Virus record (IMG/VR): IMGVR_UViG_3300046810_000557
Location: 1-20,592 of that record
Strand: one strand, 5' to 3'
Origin: a virus
Length of the DNA stretch: 20,592 bases
Shown piece after piece: positions 13,983 through 20,241 of the stretch (its first letter is position 1; every line of letters starts with the position of its first letter). Made by a program: the position numbers and the translations under genes. A model generated the notes under the pieces. It was not told the DNA's origin. It ran no database searches and was given only the letters and a program-made list of their open reading frames with translations.

Positions 13983-14747
13983 TCAGTCGTAGATGCCGTA
14001 GCTGAAATCATCCTCATCGCAGTCGACGATGATTTTGGATTTACCGAAGTAAAGTGCGGCAATCATCTTTTCGAATGGAGAGCGGAATTTCAGGGTTTGG
14101 CTGACCTTCTCGTTGTCGATCTTGGCGGCGTACACCGATCCGACTTCATGACCCTTTTCGTTTCGGTCTTTACCGTGGCGGTCGAAGCTGATGTGAATCG
14201 CGTTGTCGAGCATGTATTCGCTGCGCTCGGAGCTTCGGGAGTAGGTCGAAATCCCATGATCCTTTGGCTTCTTGTCGAAGTAGATGTGCAGGCCACCGTA
14301 GTCGGATGGCTGGAAACGGATGTCCGGGGCTTCCCAATGCTCTTCCGCCGCCGACTCTTTGTGGTCTTCGACGAAAGCTTTTAGCAGATCCTGCAAACTG
14401 ATTACCTCAGGCAACGCATCCTTGTTCAGCACTTCATCGATCTGCTTCTGCGCCAGGCGCACCATGTCAGCTTCGACGCCGCTGTTTTCCCACTTCTCTT
14501 TCAATGCAGCCGCAACCATCGCGTTGTAGCGAGTCAGCTCAAAGATCTCGGTCAAATTAGCTGGCAGTGCGGCCTTGATTGCCTCCTCGACCTGCTTGCC
14601 CATGTCGCCGTAACGACCGAAGCAGTTATCGATCACGCTGGTGAACATCTTCTTGACGTGCTCGTCGATGATTTCGACTGGCTTGTCGCTGTTTGCAAAA
14701 GCAGTGACGCGCTCGGCGAGCAGCGATTGAAGTGTTTGTTCGCTCAT
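13983..14747 (-). CDS. Phage early protein of unknown function
   Basis: This 254-residue protein opens MSEQTLQSLLAERVTAFANS, with an N-terminal helical half (KQVEEAIKAALPANLTEIFE and onward) and a C-terminal half with aromatic and charged strands (GGLHIYFDKKPKDHG, NAIHISFDRHGKDR, IIVDCDEDDFSYGIYD). No catalytic motif is visible. GGAG lies 6 nt before ATG 14747; an in-frame ATG at 14849 lacks a ribosome site. It is among the first large genes of the leftward operon. I recall similar uncharacterised phage proteins but no function. Confidence 0.75.
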   Translation of the reverse strand: MSEQTLQSLLAERVTAFANSDKPVEIIDEHVKKMFTSVIDNCFGRYGDMGKQVEEAIKAALPANLTEIFELTRYNAMVAAALKEKWENSGVEADMVRLAQKQIDEVLNKDALPEVISLQDLLKAFVEDHKESAAEEHWEAPDIRFQPSDYGGLHIYFDKKPKDHGISTYSRSSERSEYMLDNAIHISFDRHGKDRNEKGHEVGSVYAAKIDNEKVSQTLKFRSPFEKMIAALYFGKSKIIVDCDEDDFSYGIYD

Positions 14748-14935
14748 TTGATGCTCCGTGCTTGATCGGTTGATTTCCCGTCTGGCCCTGTCGCCAAGGC
14801 CAGCCAGTGAAATCTGTTTTTCTCCGCACCCGCTTACTAGGTCATTCACTCAGTTCGGTCAACACCTCGTCCGCCGTCGCAGTGGGCTGCGCGTGGGCAG
14901 GCTGTTACGATCGGTGAAAACCTTGGAGCTTTCAC

Positions 14936-15199
14936 ATGGATGCAAAAAGCCTCGAACTGTTGCAAAAACTGAAGAACTCGCTGACTGAGGAACGAAGGGA
15001 TCGAGAGTGGCCTGAGACGAGCTGCAGGTTCTGCAAATCGCATTTCCGGTATCACCACAGCTGGAAGCCGGTGCCGATCATGTGCAAGGGCTGCCGTATT
15101 GAGCGGAAGACCACGTACAAGCCCGGAGAAGGCGACACTCTCTATCTCGAAACTCAGGTCTTCCACGGCGGGTCGCCCGGAGGCGGCCGTCGAAAGTGA
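14936..15199 (+). CDS. Small zinc-ribbon protein on the opposite strand of the leftward operon
   Basis: This 87-residue protein has two CxxC pairs, CRFC (30-33) and CKGC (50-53), 16 residues apart, as in zinc ribbons that bind nucleic acid or proteins. The N-terminus is a charged helix (LELLQKLKNSLTEERRDREW) and the C-terminus is Gly-rich and basic (GGSPGGGRRK). GGAG lies 7 nt upstream of ATG 14936. It faces right, opposite the leftward early transcript that passes through it. An antisense role is possible but unsupported. Zinc binding is inferred from the cysteine pattern. Confidence 0.65.
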   Translation: MDAKSLELLQKLKNSLTEERRDREWPETSCRFCKSHFRYHHSWKPVPIMCKGCRIERKTTYKPGEGDTLYLETQVFHGGSPGGGRRK

Positions 15200-15217
15200 C
15201 CTACTCGGCCGCGCCCG

Positions 15218-15364
15218 CTACTGGCGTCGGCTCGACCGATAATCTCGTTGTTCTTCCAGCCGCGGGCCTTTCGGCTTGTTCTCCCGCTGGATAACTGTTT
15301 TCGACGTTTTACGCTGCACGCCCGGGTCAGTTGCCAACCCTCTGAACCGTTGAGGCCGGTTCAT
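15218..15364 (-). CDS. 48-residue arginine/lysine-rich protein, candidate N-type antiterminator
   Basis: The frame starts at ATG 15364 with AAGG 5 nt upstream and encodes MNRPQRFRGLATDPGVQRK, TSKTVIQRENKPKGPRLEEQ and RDYRSSRRQ before TAG. About one residue in three is Arg or Lys and no hydrophobic helix is present, which suits a small RNA-binding protein. It is the first gene of the leftward transcript from the operator-covered promoter at 15478-15506, the position of N in lambda, and lies just after a boxA-like GCTCTTTA and a hairpin. N proteins share little sequence, so this is an inference from position and composition. Alternatively it is a chance ORF of low complexity. Confidence 0.5.
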   Translation of the reverse strand: MNRPQRFRGLATDPGVQRKTSKTVIQRENKPKGPRLEEQRDYRSSRRQ

Positions 15365-15382
15365 CGCTGCCTTCGAATCTGG

Positions 15383-15425
15383 GCCGGTGGTGATCCGGCA
15401 AGGTGAAGCGGTGTCGCTAAAGAGC
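15383..15425 (-). promoter_or_regulatory. nut-like leader: boxA candidate and small hairpin
   Basis: In the leftward leader, GCTCTTTA (15425-15418) equals the core of rRNA and phage boxA elements, which bind NusB/NusE. Eighteen nt later a GCCGG / CCGGC stem with a 7-nt loop (15399-15383) could serve as boxB. The pair lies about 50-85 nt after the presumed start of the leftward transcript and just ahead of the Arg-rich ORF. The spacing is longer than in lambda, so only the boxA match is firm. Confidence 0.45.
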
Positions 15426-15477
15426 TGCGGGTTTCTTGAGGCCCTTCGCAGTGGCTGTGTGTCGCTGCGATAGGTCT

Positions 15478-15506
15478 AAATTAACCGCCGGTTTTGTCAT
15501 CGTCAA
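15478..15506 (-). promoter_or_regulatory. Leftward early promoter (PL-like)
   Basis: On the leftward strand, TTGACG (15506-15501) and TAATTT (15483-15478) are separated by exactly 17 bp. One operator (15505-15519) abuts the -35 and another (15481-15495) covers the -10 end, so CI bound here would block it. It would drive the nut-like leader, the Arg-rich ORF and the leftward recombination genes. Confidence 0.65.
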
Positions 15507-15544
15507 TACCGGCGGTTAATTTATTTTGCGTAAGGATTGGTTAT
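15481..15544. promoter_or_regulatory. OL-like operator cluster (two clear sites, one weak)
   Basis: Sites are TTAACC-GCC-GGTTTT (15481-15495), AATACC-GGC-GGTTAA (15505-15519) and a weak GTAAGG-ATT-GGTTAT (15530-15544). Centres are 24 and 25 bp apart. They share the half-site TTAACC with the operators beside cI, so the same repressor should bind both clusters. The third site matches mainly in its right half and needs confirmation. Confidence 0.7.
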
Positions 15545-15590
15545 GCTTTGTCTTTGCTGGATGGATATACAGCTGTCAGGAGTGAAGTAG

Positions 15591-15899
15591 ATGGCAAAGG
15601 CGCAACAACAAAACAGGCTCGGAAGGGGTGGCATGTCAGGCATGGAGCGACTTGAACTGCGTGTCTCGTCAATGATCAATCACCCAGTCGCGCAGATTCA
15701 GCGCTGGGTGACGATCCATCGGCTGGACACGGATGGGCAGAGGGAGTGGGAGGAGGTGATGGGGCTGCTGTCCGAAACGGGTTGTATAGAGATGGCGTTC
15801 AATGATGATGAGTCGGTAACACTGAGGTGGGAAGTGATCGACAACAAAGATCGGCCAGGAGAAATGGTAGAAGCGGAGCTGGAGTCGGCACCTTTCTGA
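15591..15899 (+). CDS. DUF1654 family protein
   Basis: This 102-residue protein has the DUF1654 pattern, common in Pseudomonas phages: MERLELRVSSMINHPVAQIQ, VTIHRLDTDGQREWEEVM and VTLRWEVI. The function of DUF1654 is unknown. ATG 15591 has GGAG 8 nt upstream. It is a single rightward gene between the operator cluster (15481-15544) and a terminator, so its expression may be controlled by CI through the weak rightmost operator, although no strong rightward promoter is visible. Confidence 0.8.
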   Translation: MAKAQQQNRLGRGGMSGMERLELRVSSMINHPVAQIQRWVTIHRLDTDGQREWEEVMGLLSETGCIEMAFNDDESVTLRWEVIDNKDRPGEMVEAELESAPF

Positions 15900-15906
15900 T
15901 GCACAT

Positions 15907-15930
15907 AAAAAGCCCGCCTATTTGGCGGGC
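15907..15930 (-). terminator. Leftward intrinsic terminator at the end of the cI-linked cassette
   Basis: A perfect 7-bp stem GCCCGCC / GGCGGGC with a TATTT loop is followed on the leftward strand by TTTTT, the classic intrinsic form. It lies 33 nt after the stop of the 136-residue membrane gene and 8 nt after the stop of the convergent DUF1654 gene. It separates the immunity transcript from the leftward early region. Confidence 0.85.
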
Positions 15931-15962
15931 ACTTGAAGTTCTATGGCTACTAGACCGAATTG

Positions 15963-16373
15963 TCACTCACCGGCTTCAGGTAGCTCTTTTATCTCAAACT
16001 GGAGTGCAGCGGTTCTAAAATCTTGATGGGCCGTTGACATTTTTAAAACAGTATTCGAGTATCTTTTCTCTAATTCTACCTTTGCTTCGGCAGAAAGACT
16101 CTGGTCTTTCAAAGCCTTTTTTTGATACTTCAAATCGCTCTCATATGCTGAGAGGAAATCTGTCAATTTAGGGTCCTGCTCAACTTTTCGTTGGAGCCTG
16201 TAAATTCCAGCCGCGATAAATGGGCTCAAGATTCCAGCGATAATAGGTACTATTGTTTTAACTTCGGGCGTCAAATCTGCAGTAAAAAGAGCAGAAACAG
16301 AAACAATCAAACCGGTAATCGTTGCGGTTAGCCCCGTGCGGCTATTGGAGGAAGGACGTTCGATGTCACTCAT
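15963..16373 (-). CDS. 136-residue two-helix membrane protein, third gene of the cassette in the Rex position
   Basis: It opens MSDIERPSSNSRTG, then two hydrophobic segments (about 15-31, ATITGLIVSVSALF; about 41-57, IVPIIAGILSPFIAAGIY) and a long charged helical tail (RLQRKVEQDPKL, KALKDQSLSAEAKVELEKRY) likely in the cytoplasm. ATG 16373 overlaps the stop of the upstream gene by 8 nt; an ATG seven codons further upstream lies deeper inside it. The AT-rich sequence resembles the other two cassette genes. RexB of lambda is also a small membrane protein, but no sequence similarity is claimed. A role in exclusion or membrane depolarisation is inference. Confidence 0.7.
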   Translation of the reverse strand: MSDIERPSSNSRTGLTATITGLIVSVSALFTADLTPEVKTIVPIIAGILSPFIAAGIYRLQRKVEQDPKLTDFLSAYESDLKYQKKALKDQSLSAEAKVELEKRYSNTVLKMSTAHQDFRTAALQFEIKELPEAGE

Positions 16374-16623
16374 GGCTCGCGCTCCGCTGTCCAACTCCGA
16401 GGTCTATTTCCCGAATTGACCCGTCCTTTTTTCTCTGTATTTTGAAACGACTGGTAACCACGCCATTTCGTTTGTAGGTTACGTAAATATCTTCAATGGA
16501 AAAATATTTGTGGTAAATATATCTTACCGACAAGCGACCTATTCGAAATGCGAATGGTGTAAGCATTATCATGAACAGGTACACCATCGCCAATGCTATA
16601 TCGTGCTGGCTCCAAGCGGACAT
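16366..16623 (-). CDS. 85-residue single-pass membrane protein, second gene of the cassette
   Basis: One hydrophobic helix (about 8-26, DIALAMVYLFMIMLTPFAF) is followed by a basic segment (RIGRLSVRYIYHKYF) and a polar tail (IYVTYKRNGVVTSRF, KKDGSIREIDLG). The topology suggests the tail lies in the cytoplasm. GGGGG lies just upstream of ATG 16623. It follows the 297-residue gene by 29 nt and overlaps the third gene, so all three form one operon. Function unknown. Confidence 0.7.
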   Translation of the reverse strand: MSAWSQHDIALAMVYLFMIMLTPFAFRIGRLSVRYIYHKYFSIEDIYVTYKRNGVVTSRFKIQRKKDGSIREIDLGVGQRSASHE

Positions 16624-16652
16624 TGATCACCCCCGTTACTATTAAAGGAAAA

Positions 16653-17546
16653 TCAATCCTCAACCTTTATTATAGCACGGTCGATAGTGGACCGCGTTGG
16701 TCTAGAGGTGGTCGTAGTTTCAATAGTAATATTGTAGTTGTCATCTTTTTGAAATGTCGCTTGGTTGCTATTGACCTTGTCAAGAAAACTCTTATCCTTC
16801 ACTGTGACTGCAAATTCAGAACCATCATGTTTTCGAATTCTCCAACCTTTTGCGGACTCGAAGTTAATCTGGGCAAACGACGCTCTGACAATTTCAGTTT
16901 CAACAGAAATTTCTTCAAGCGTGCCCTTTGGAAGGCGCGAGAAGTCATCAATAGCAGCCTCCTTAATAGAGATCACCGTTTTCTCTTCGCTTCCTTTTAC
17001 TTTGAATTGAGCGTCTTTTTTTCCAGTGAGCGGCGCTTGAATGACCTTATGTAATGCATCACGTATTTTGCTGTTTGTAATTAGTTTAGCTATCCTTTTA
17101 TCCGCTCTAACTAGGCCATCAGCAGTCATTATGTCGGCGGTCTCACTATCACCTTCAATAGTGACTGAGGTGATTTTCTTGCCTTTGATTTGCTGAACAA
17201 GCTCAATCAGCGAGCCACCTACAAATGCTGCTGCTGGAGTTGCGAAGCCTAGTATCCCTAATACTTTTAGAGCGGTTGCTGGATCTGCTAAAAGTGCGAA
17301 TACTACTTCTACTGATCCTTCTTGGGCGGGCGTGGTTACTTTCAAAGTGACGTCAGCTGAACCATTGCTAATGATGCTAGCAGTTTCCTCGATGAGGTTG
17401 TGCATGCCCAAAATCGCTTCGCCAAGGTCTTTCGCGTTTATCTCGTGTCGAGCTAGTGCGCTCTCTTTGGCATCGTAAGATACAATGAATTTCTCTTCCG
17501 AATACTCTTGCTTTTTAGGGCGACTAACTACGTTCTCTTCGGCCAT
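16653..17546 (-). CDS. 297-residue protein of unknown function, first gene of the cassette downstream of cI
   Basis: The N-terminal part (FIVSYDAKESALARHEINAK, then LGEAILGMHNLIEETASI and EGSVEVVFALLADP) has the layout of uncharacterised proteins with a Y-D-(x)n-H-E-I start and an EGS-E-V core, possibly the DUF7946 group; this is from memory. A single hydrophobic segment (about 91-117) may be a membrane anchor. The C-terminal 180 residues look like mixed beta strands and polar helices (IEGDSETADIM, FKVKGSEEKTVISIKEA, GWRIRKHDGSEFAVTV). An AGGAA ribosome site sits just before ATG 17546. It is the first gene after cI in the same direction, 131 nt away. AT-rich, with a likely transferred origin. 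Exclusion role is inference. Confidence 0.7.
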   Translation of the reverse strand: MAEENVVSRPKKQEYSEEKFIVSYDAKESALARHEINAKDLGEAILGMHNLIEETASIISNGSADVTLKVTTPAQEGSVEVVFALLADPATALKVLGILGFATPAAAFVGGSLIELVQQIKGKKITSVTIEGDSETADIMTADGLVRADKRIAKLITNSKIRDALHKVIQAPLTGKKDAQFKVKGSEEKTVISIKEAAIDDFSRLPKGTLEEISVETEIVRASFAQINFESAKGWRIRKHDGSEFAVTVKDKSFLDKVNSNQATFQKDDNYNITIETTTTSRPTRSTIDRAIIKVED

Positions 17547-17677
17547 TTCCTATTCCCCTAAGGCAGCCTTCCAATTGGCAGGCCAAATTTTATGAGCAGC
17601 TCATTATGTGTTGTGGATGTATCGATTTATAACTAATGTATTCGGGTAAAACGTTATTTCGGTTCGTTTAGGTATTT

Positions 17678-18544
17678 TCATACCAATTGAGCATTCCAAA
17701 CTAGCAACACCCGCGCCTGAATGAATGTGTCATCCGCCCGGATCGTTTGCGGTGGATGCCGATCGTTATCGGAAATCATCCTGATCTGTTCATCGCCCAG
17801 CCACTGTAGGCGCTTGATGTAGAGATGACCTTCCCAGGAGAACATGTAGATCCCATCCCCAACGAATTCCCGAATGCTGATGTCGACCAGCAGCGGATCG
17901 CGATGCTTGATCGTTGGTGCCATCGACTGACCCCAGCCGGTCACCATCTTGAGATGGAAATGCTCTTTGAACTCGACTCCCATCTCTCGAAGATGCTGGG
18001 GGCTTACCCGGACATCCTGCAGCATCTCGGGATAGTCATGCGGGATCTGACCGCCCCCCATCGCGGCACGGACGTCATAGTGGGCGATCCACACCTCATC
18101 ACCCACAACTCCCGGCCGGTAGTAATCAATCTCGATGGCGCCCCCGGCATCATCAGCTTCAGCGGCTGCCATCAATCTTTGTCTGGCAGCGTCGGCAAGC
18201 CCTTTGCCCTGCTTATCAAGCATCGCTCGGACCAAATCAGCGGCTGAAAGCGTCGAAGCAGATGGCGCTTCGGCGACACCTGTCAGTCCGCTGATCTCGC
18301 GTGCAAGTCGCTTGCTGAAGCGCTCGACTGGCACGCCTAGTAGGCGCGATAGAACCGCCGCGAACTTGGCGTTCAGAGGATTCGTTCCGTTCAGGTACAT
18401 CGCTACCGCAGCGGCCGATATATCAGCCTCCGCCGCAAGACTCGCCTGGGTCAATCCGAGCGCGTTCTTTTTCGATACGAAAAGCGCCTTGGCGGCGTCG
18501 CACTCAGCTTTTAGTTCTGGGGACAGCTCTTTCTTTCTGCTCAT
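17678..18544 (-). CDS. cI: CI-type repressor with LexA/S24 peptidase domain
   Basis: This 288-residue prophage repressor keeps lytic promoters off. Residues 20-75 hold an HTH (ALGLTQASLAAEADISAAAV), and the C-terminal half is a LexA-like S24 domain with catalytic Ser207 (GWGQSMAPT) and Lys244 (LYIKRLQ). A possible self-cleavage Ala-Gly lies near 133-134 (DDAGGAI), so RecA-stimulated induction is plausible. Its start is 10 bp from the first of three operators. A -10-like TAAAAT (18569-18574, leftward) marks the likely PRM promoter, giving a very short leader. Only a weak ribosome site is seen at ATG 18544, as for some leaderless repressor mRNAs. The three membrane-cassette genes follow in the same direction. 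Confidence 0.93.
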   Translation of the reverse strand: MSRKKELSPELKAECDAAKALFVSKKNALGLTQASLAAEADISAAAVAMYLNGTNPLNAKFAAVLSRLLGVPVERFSKRLAREISGLTGVAEAPSASTLSAADLVRAMLDKQGKGLADAARQRLMAAAEADDAGGAIEIDYYRPGVVGDEVWIAHYDVRAAMGGGQIPHDYPEMLQDVRVSPQHLREMGVEFKEHFHLKMVTGWGQSMAPTIKHRDPLLVDISIREFVGDGIYMFSWEGHLYIKRLQWLGDEQIRMISDNDRHPPQTIRADDTFIQARVLLVWNAQLV

Positions 18545-18553
18545 CCGTGAAAT

Positions 18554-18617
18554 TTAACCGTTGGTTAATTTTATTGCGGCAACCGCCGGTATTGCTTGAA
18601 AGCTAACCGGCGGTTAA
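18554..18617. promoter_or_regulatory. OR-like operator cluster between cI and cro
   Basis: Three 15-bp sites follow TTAACC-N3-GGTTAA: TTAACC-GTT-GGTTAA (18554-18568, a perfect palindrome), GCAACC-GCC-GGTATT (18579-18593) and CTAACC-GGC-GGTTAA (18603-18617). Centres are 25 and 24 bp apart, placing all three on nearly the same face after about 2.3 helical turns, as in lambda OR. The perfect site next to cI is the analogue of OR3 and would let high CI or Cro shut off PRM. Confidence 0.8.
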
Positions 18618-18620
18618 TAT
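18592..18620 (+). promoter_or_regulatory. Rightward early promoter (PR-like)
   Basis: TTGCTT (18592-18597) and TAATAT (18615-18620) are exactly 17 bp apart. One operator abuts the -35 and another covers the spacer up to the -10, so a bound repressor would block it. It would transcribe the Cro-like gene and, past the terminator at 19376, the Rha-like and replication genes. The spacer is the same length as in the leftward promoter at 15478-15506. Confidence 0.7.
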
Positions 18621-18651
18621 TGGGTCTGACAAAGTTTGCTGAGGCAACGAC

Positions 18652-18858
18652 ATGAAGAAGACGCCACTGCCAGAACTGGTTGAGCGAATTGGTCAGTCCG
18701 CTGTCGCCAAGGGCCTTGGCGTCAGCGCTCCAGCCATTTCAAAGGCCTTGAAGGCGGCCAGGGAAATCCTGGTCATTGAACATGAGGACGGAAAGCTGAC
18801 AGCGGAGGAGGTTCGTCCATTTCCGTGCCAGCTGCCGGTTCAGAGAACCGCCGCCTGA
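18652..18858 (+). CDS. cro: Cro-like repressor
   Basis: This 68-residue protein carries a helix-turn-helix (RIGQSAVAKGLGVSAPAISK, about 12-31) and is the first gene of the rightward transcript, divergent from cI across the operators. GAGG lies 7 nt upstream of ATG 18652. Cro proteins of this size bind the same operators with opposite order of preference and favour lytic growth. The family match is by size, HTH and position; the C-terminal RPFPCQLPVQRTAA is unusual. Confidence 0.85.
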   Translation: MKKTPLPELVERIGQSAVAKGLGVSAPAISKALKAAREILVIEHEDGKLTAEEVRPFPCQLPVQRTAA

Positions 18859-18937
18859 CATCGAATTCCGCCGTTCCTTGAGCAAATGATCGCGCCGCTG
18901 GTGGCGCAAAGCCACGTAACAATTTTCGAGGTGTGAC

Positions 18938-19363
18938 ATGCAGGAGTTGATGAGAGCGATCTACGACGTGGTTGACGACCATGGCACCAAAAAGATCGCC
19001 GAGGGCGCCGACTTCAAATCCCGGACGTTGCTTTCGCAGAAGGCAAACCCGGACTACGACACCCACCGCATGAATGTGGAGGAGCTGCACCGGATCATGA
19101 AGTTCACCCAGGACTTCCGCCCGCTAAAAGCATGGGCGGAGGCGTTCGGTTTTGACCTGGTTCCGAAGGAAAAGCCGGAAGGCATCAATCTCAATGCCGC
19201 ACTTCTGCGGCTGCACGCCGATCTTGCCGACGTTACCCGGCTTGCGTTCGACGCACAGGCTGACGGGCGAGTCTGTTCGGTCGAGAAAACGAGCCTGCTT
19301 AAGGAGGCTGAGGAGGTGATCGTCAGCCTGGAAGTGTTCAAGCAATCCGTGAAGGCAGCCTGA
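18938..19363 (+). CDS. CII-like phage regulatory protein
   Basis: This 141-residue protein matches the phage CII/CP76 regulator type (PF06892): GTKKIAEGADFKSRTLLSQK, NPDYDTHRMNVEELHRIMKF and ADLADVTRLAFDAQAD. Such proteins bind DNA and can activate lysogeny or replication genes. A GAGG ribosome site lies just before ATG 18938. It follows the Cro-like gene by 79 nt. That gap holds a GCGCC / GGCGC hairpin (18892-18907) but no boxA, so there is no clear nut site on this side. Confidence 0.85.
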   Translation: MQELMRAIYDVVDDHGTKKIAEGADFKSRTLLSQKANPDYDTHRMNVEELHRIMKFTQDFRPLKAWAEAFGFDLVPKEKPEGINLNAALLRLHADLADVTRLAFDAQADGRVCSVEKTSLLKEAEEVIVSLEVFKQSVKAA

Positions 19364-19375
19364 ATTTCAGACACA

Positions 19376-19404
19376 AAAAAGCCGACGTACGAGGTCGGCT
19401 TTTT
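19376..19404 (+). terminator. Rightward intrinsic terminator after the CII-like gene
   Basis: AAAAAGCCGAC / GTCGGCTTTTT forms an 11-bp stem with a 7-nt loop and a T5 run at its 3' end, 12 nt past the stop of the CII-like gene. A symmetric A tract makes it potentially bidirectional. In the rightward operon it sits before the Rha and replication genes, the place of tR1 in lambda, so antitermination or a separate promoter is needed to express them well. Confidence 0.88.
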
Positions 19405-19433
19405 CAACAGCAGTAATACAAGTGGAGCAAATC

Positions 19434-20240
19434 ATGCACCAATCAATCCAAACGATCAATACCTCCAACAGTGTCGCGACACGTTTTTCGAGTTCTGAAA
19501 ACGTGTCGCATACCACGATGTCCTCCCGCGAGATCGCTAACGTCACCGGCAAGCGGCACGCCAACGTGAAACGCGACATCGCTGCGATGCTGAAAGAACT
19601 GAAATTAGATGTACTCAGTTTTGAGCACATCTATCTGGACGGTCAAAACCGGGAGCAGGTCGAATACATGCTCGACCGCGAACACACCGACTGCCTGCTC
19701 ACCGGCTACAGCGCCCCGATGCGCATGAAGGTGATTCGCCGTTGGCGGGAGTTGGAGCAGCAGCAGGGCGCCCGCGAGCAGTTTCTGCTCAATGGCACCA
19801 AGGTCGTTGGCGAGATCGCCATCATGGAGTGCTTTACGCGCCTACTTAAGCCGGCTCCATCCTGCCAGATGGCCATGCTCACGAAGATCGCCCAGAACAA
19901 CGGTCTTGACCCGAAGTTTCTGCCAGGCTACGCCGTCGACGCCGCGCCAGATGCTACCGGCGGATCCTCTATGCCCACCAAGTCAGCCACGGCCTTGCTG
20001 AAAGACAACGGCATTCGCGTGTCTCCCGCTGCGTTCAACCGCGCACTGGAAACCAAGGGCTTTCTGAAGCAGCTCCAGCGCAAGAACTCCAAACAGGAAA
20101 TGGTTCCGTTCTGGTCGGTGACCGAAAAGGGCATGACCTACGGCAAGAACCTGACTAACCCCCAATCCCCACGCGAGACGCAGCCTCACTGGTACGTCGA
20201 TCGCTTCCTCGAACTGGCCAAACTGGTCGGGAAGGCCTGA
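19434..20240 (+). CDS. Rha family phage regulatory protein
   Basis: This 268-residue protein has the Rha domain in residues 27-108: TTMSSREIANVTGKRHANVK, FEHIYLDGQNREQVEYML and TGYSAPMRMKVIRRWRELE. Rha-family proteins are lambdoid regulators that can interfere with host growth or act as antirepressors. The C-terminal part (STKSA-like MPTKSATALLKDNGIRVSP, RNSK, FWSVTEKGMTYG) resembles winged-helix additions of antirepressors. ATG 19434 has GGAG 6 nt upstream. The first 25 residues lie over a 12-bp inverted repeat. It is the first gene after the terminator and abuts the replication gene by 1 nt. Confidence 0.88.
   Translation: MHQSIQTINTSNSVATRFSSSENVSHTTMSSREIANVTGKRHANVKRDIAAMLKELKLDVLSFEHIYLDGQNREQVEYMLDREHTDCLLTGYSAPMRMKVIRRWRELEQQQGAREQFLLNGTKVVGEIAIMECFTRLLKPAPSCQMAMLTKIAQNNGLDPKFLPGYAVDAAPDATGGSSMPTKSATALLKDNGIRVSPAAFNRALETKGFLKQLQRKNSKQEMVPFWSVTEKGMTYGKNLTNPQSPRETQPHWYVDRFLELAKLVGKA
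19476..19509 (+). repeat. 12-bp inverted repeat in the 5' coding region of the Rha gene
   Basis: GCGACACGTTTT (19476-19487) and AAAACGTGTCGC (19498-19509) are perfect inverted copies around a 10-nt loop. The motif GTGTCGC occurs in direct orientation at 19471-19477 and 19503-19509 and inverted at 19476-19482. The structure lies about 40 nt after the start codon and could fold in the mRNA or bind a dimeric regulator. Confidence 0.65.
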
Positions 20241-20241
20241 T

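Noticed and set aside
14846-15166. Leftward 106-residue ORF opposite the zinc-ribbon gene
   Set aside because: No ribosome site or recognisable motif. The rightward frame has two CxxC pairs and a GGAG ribosome site.
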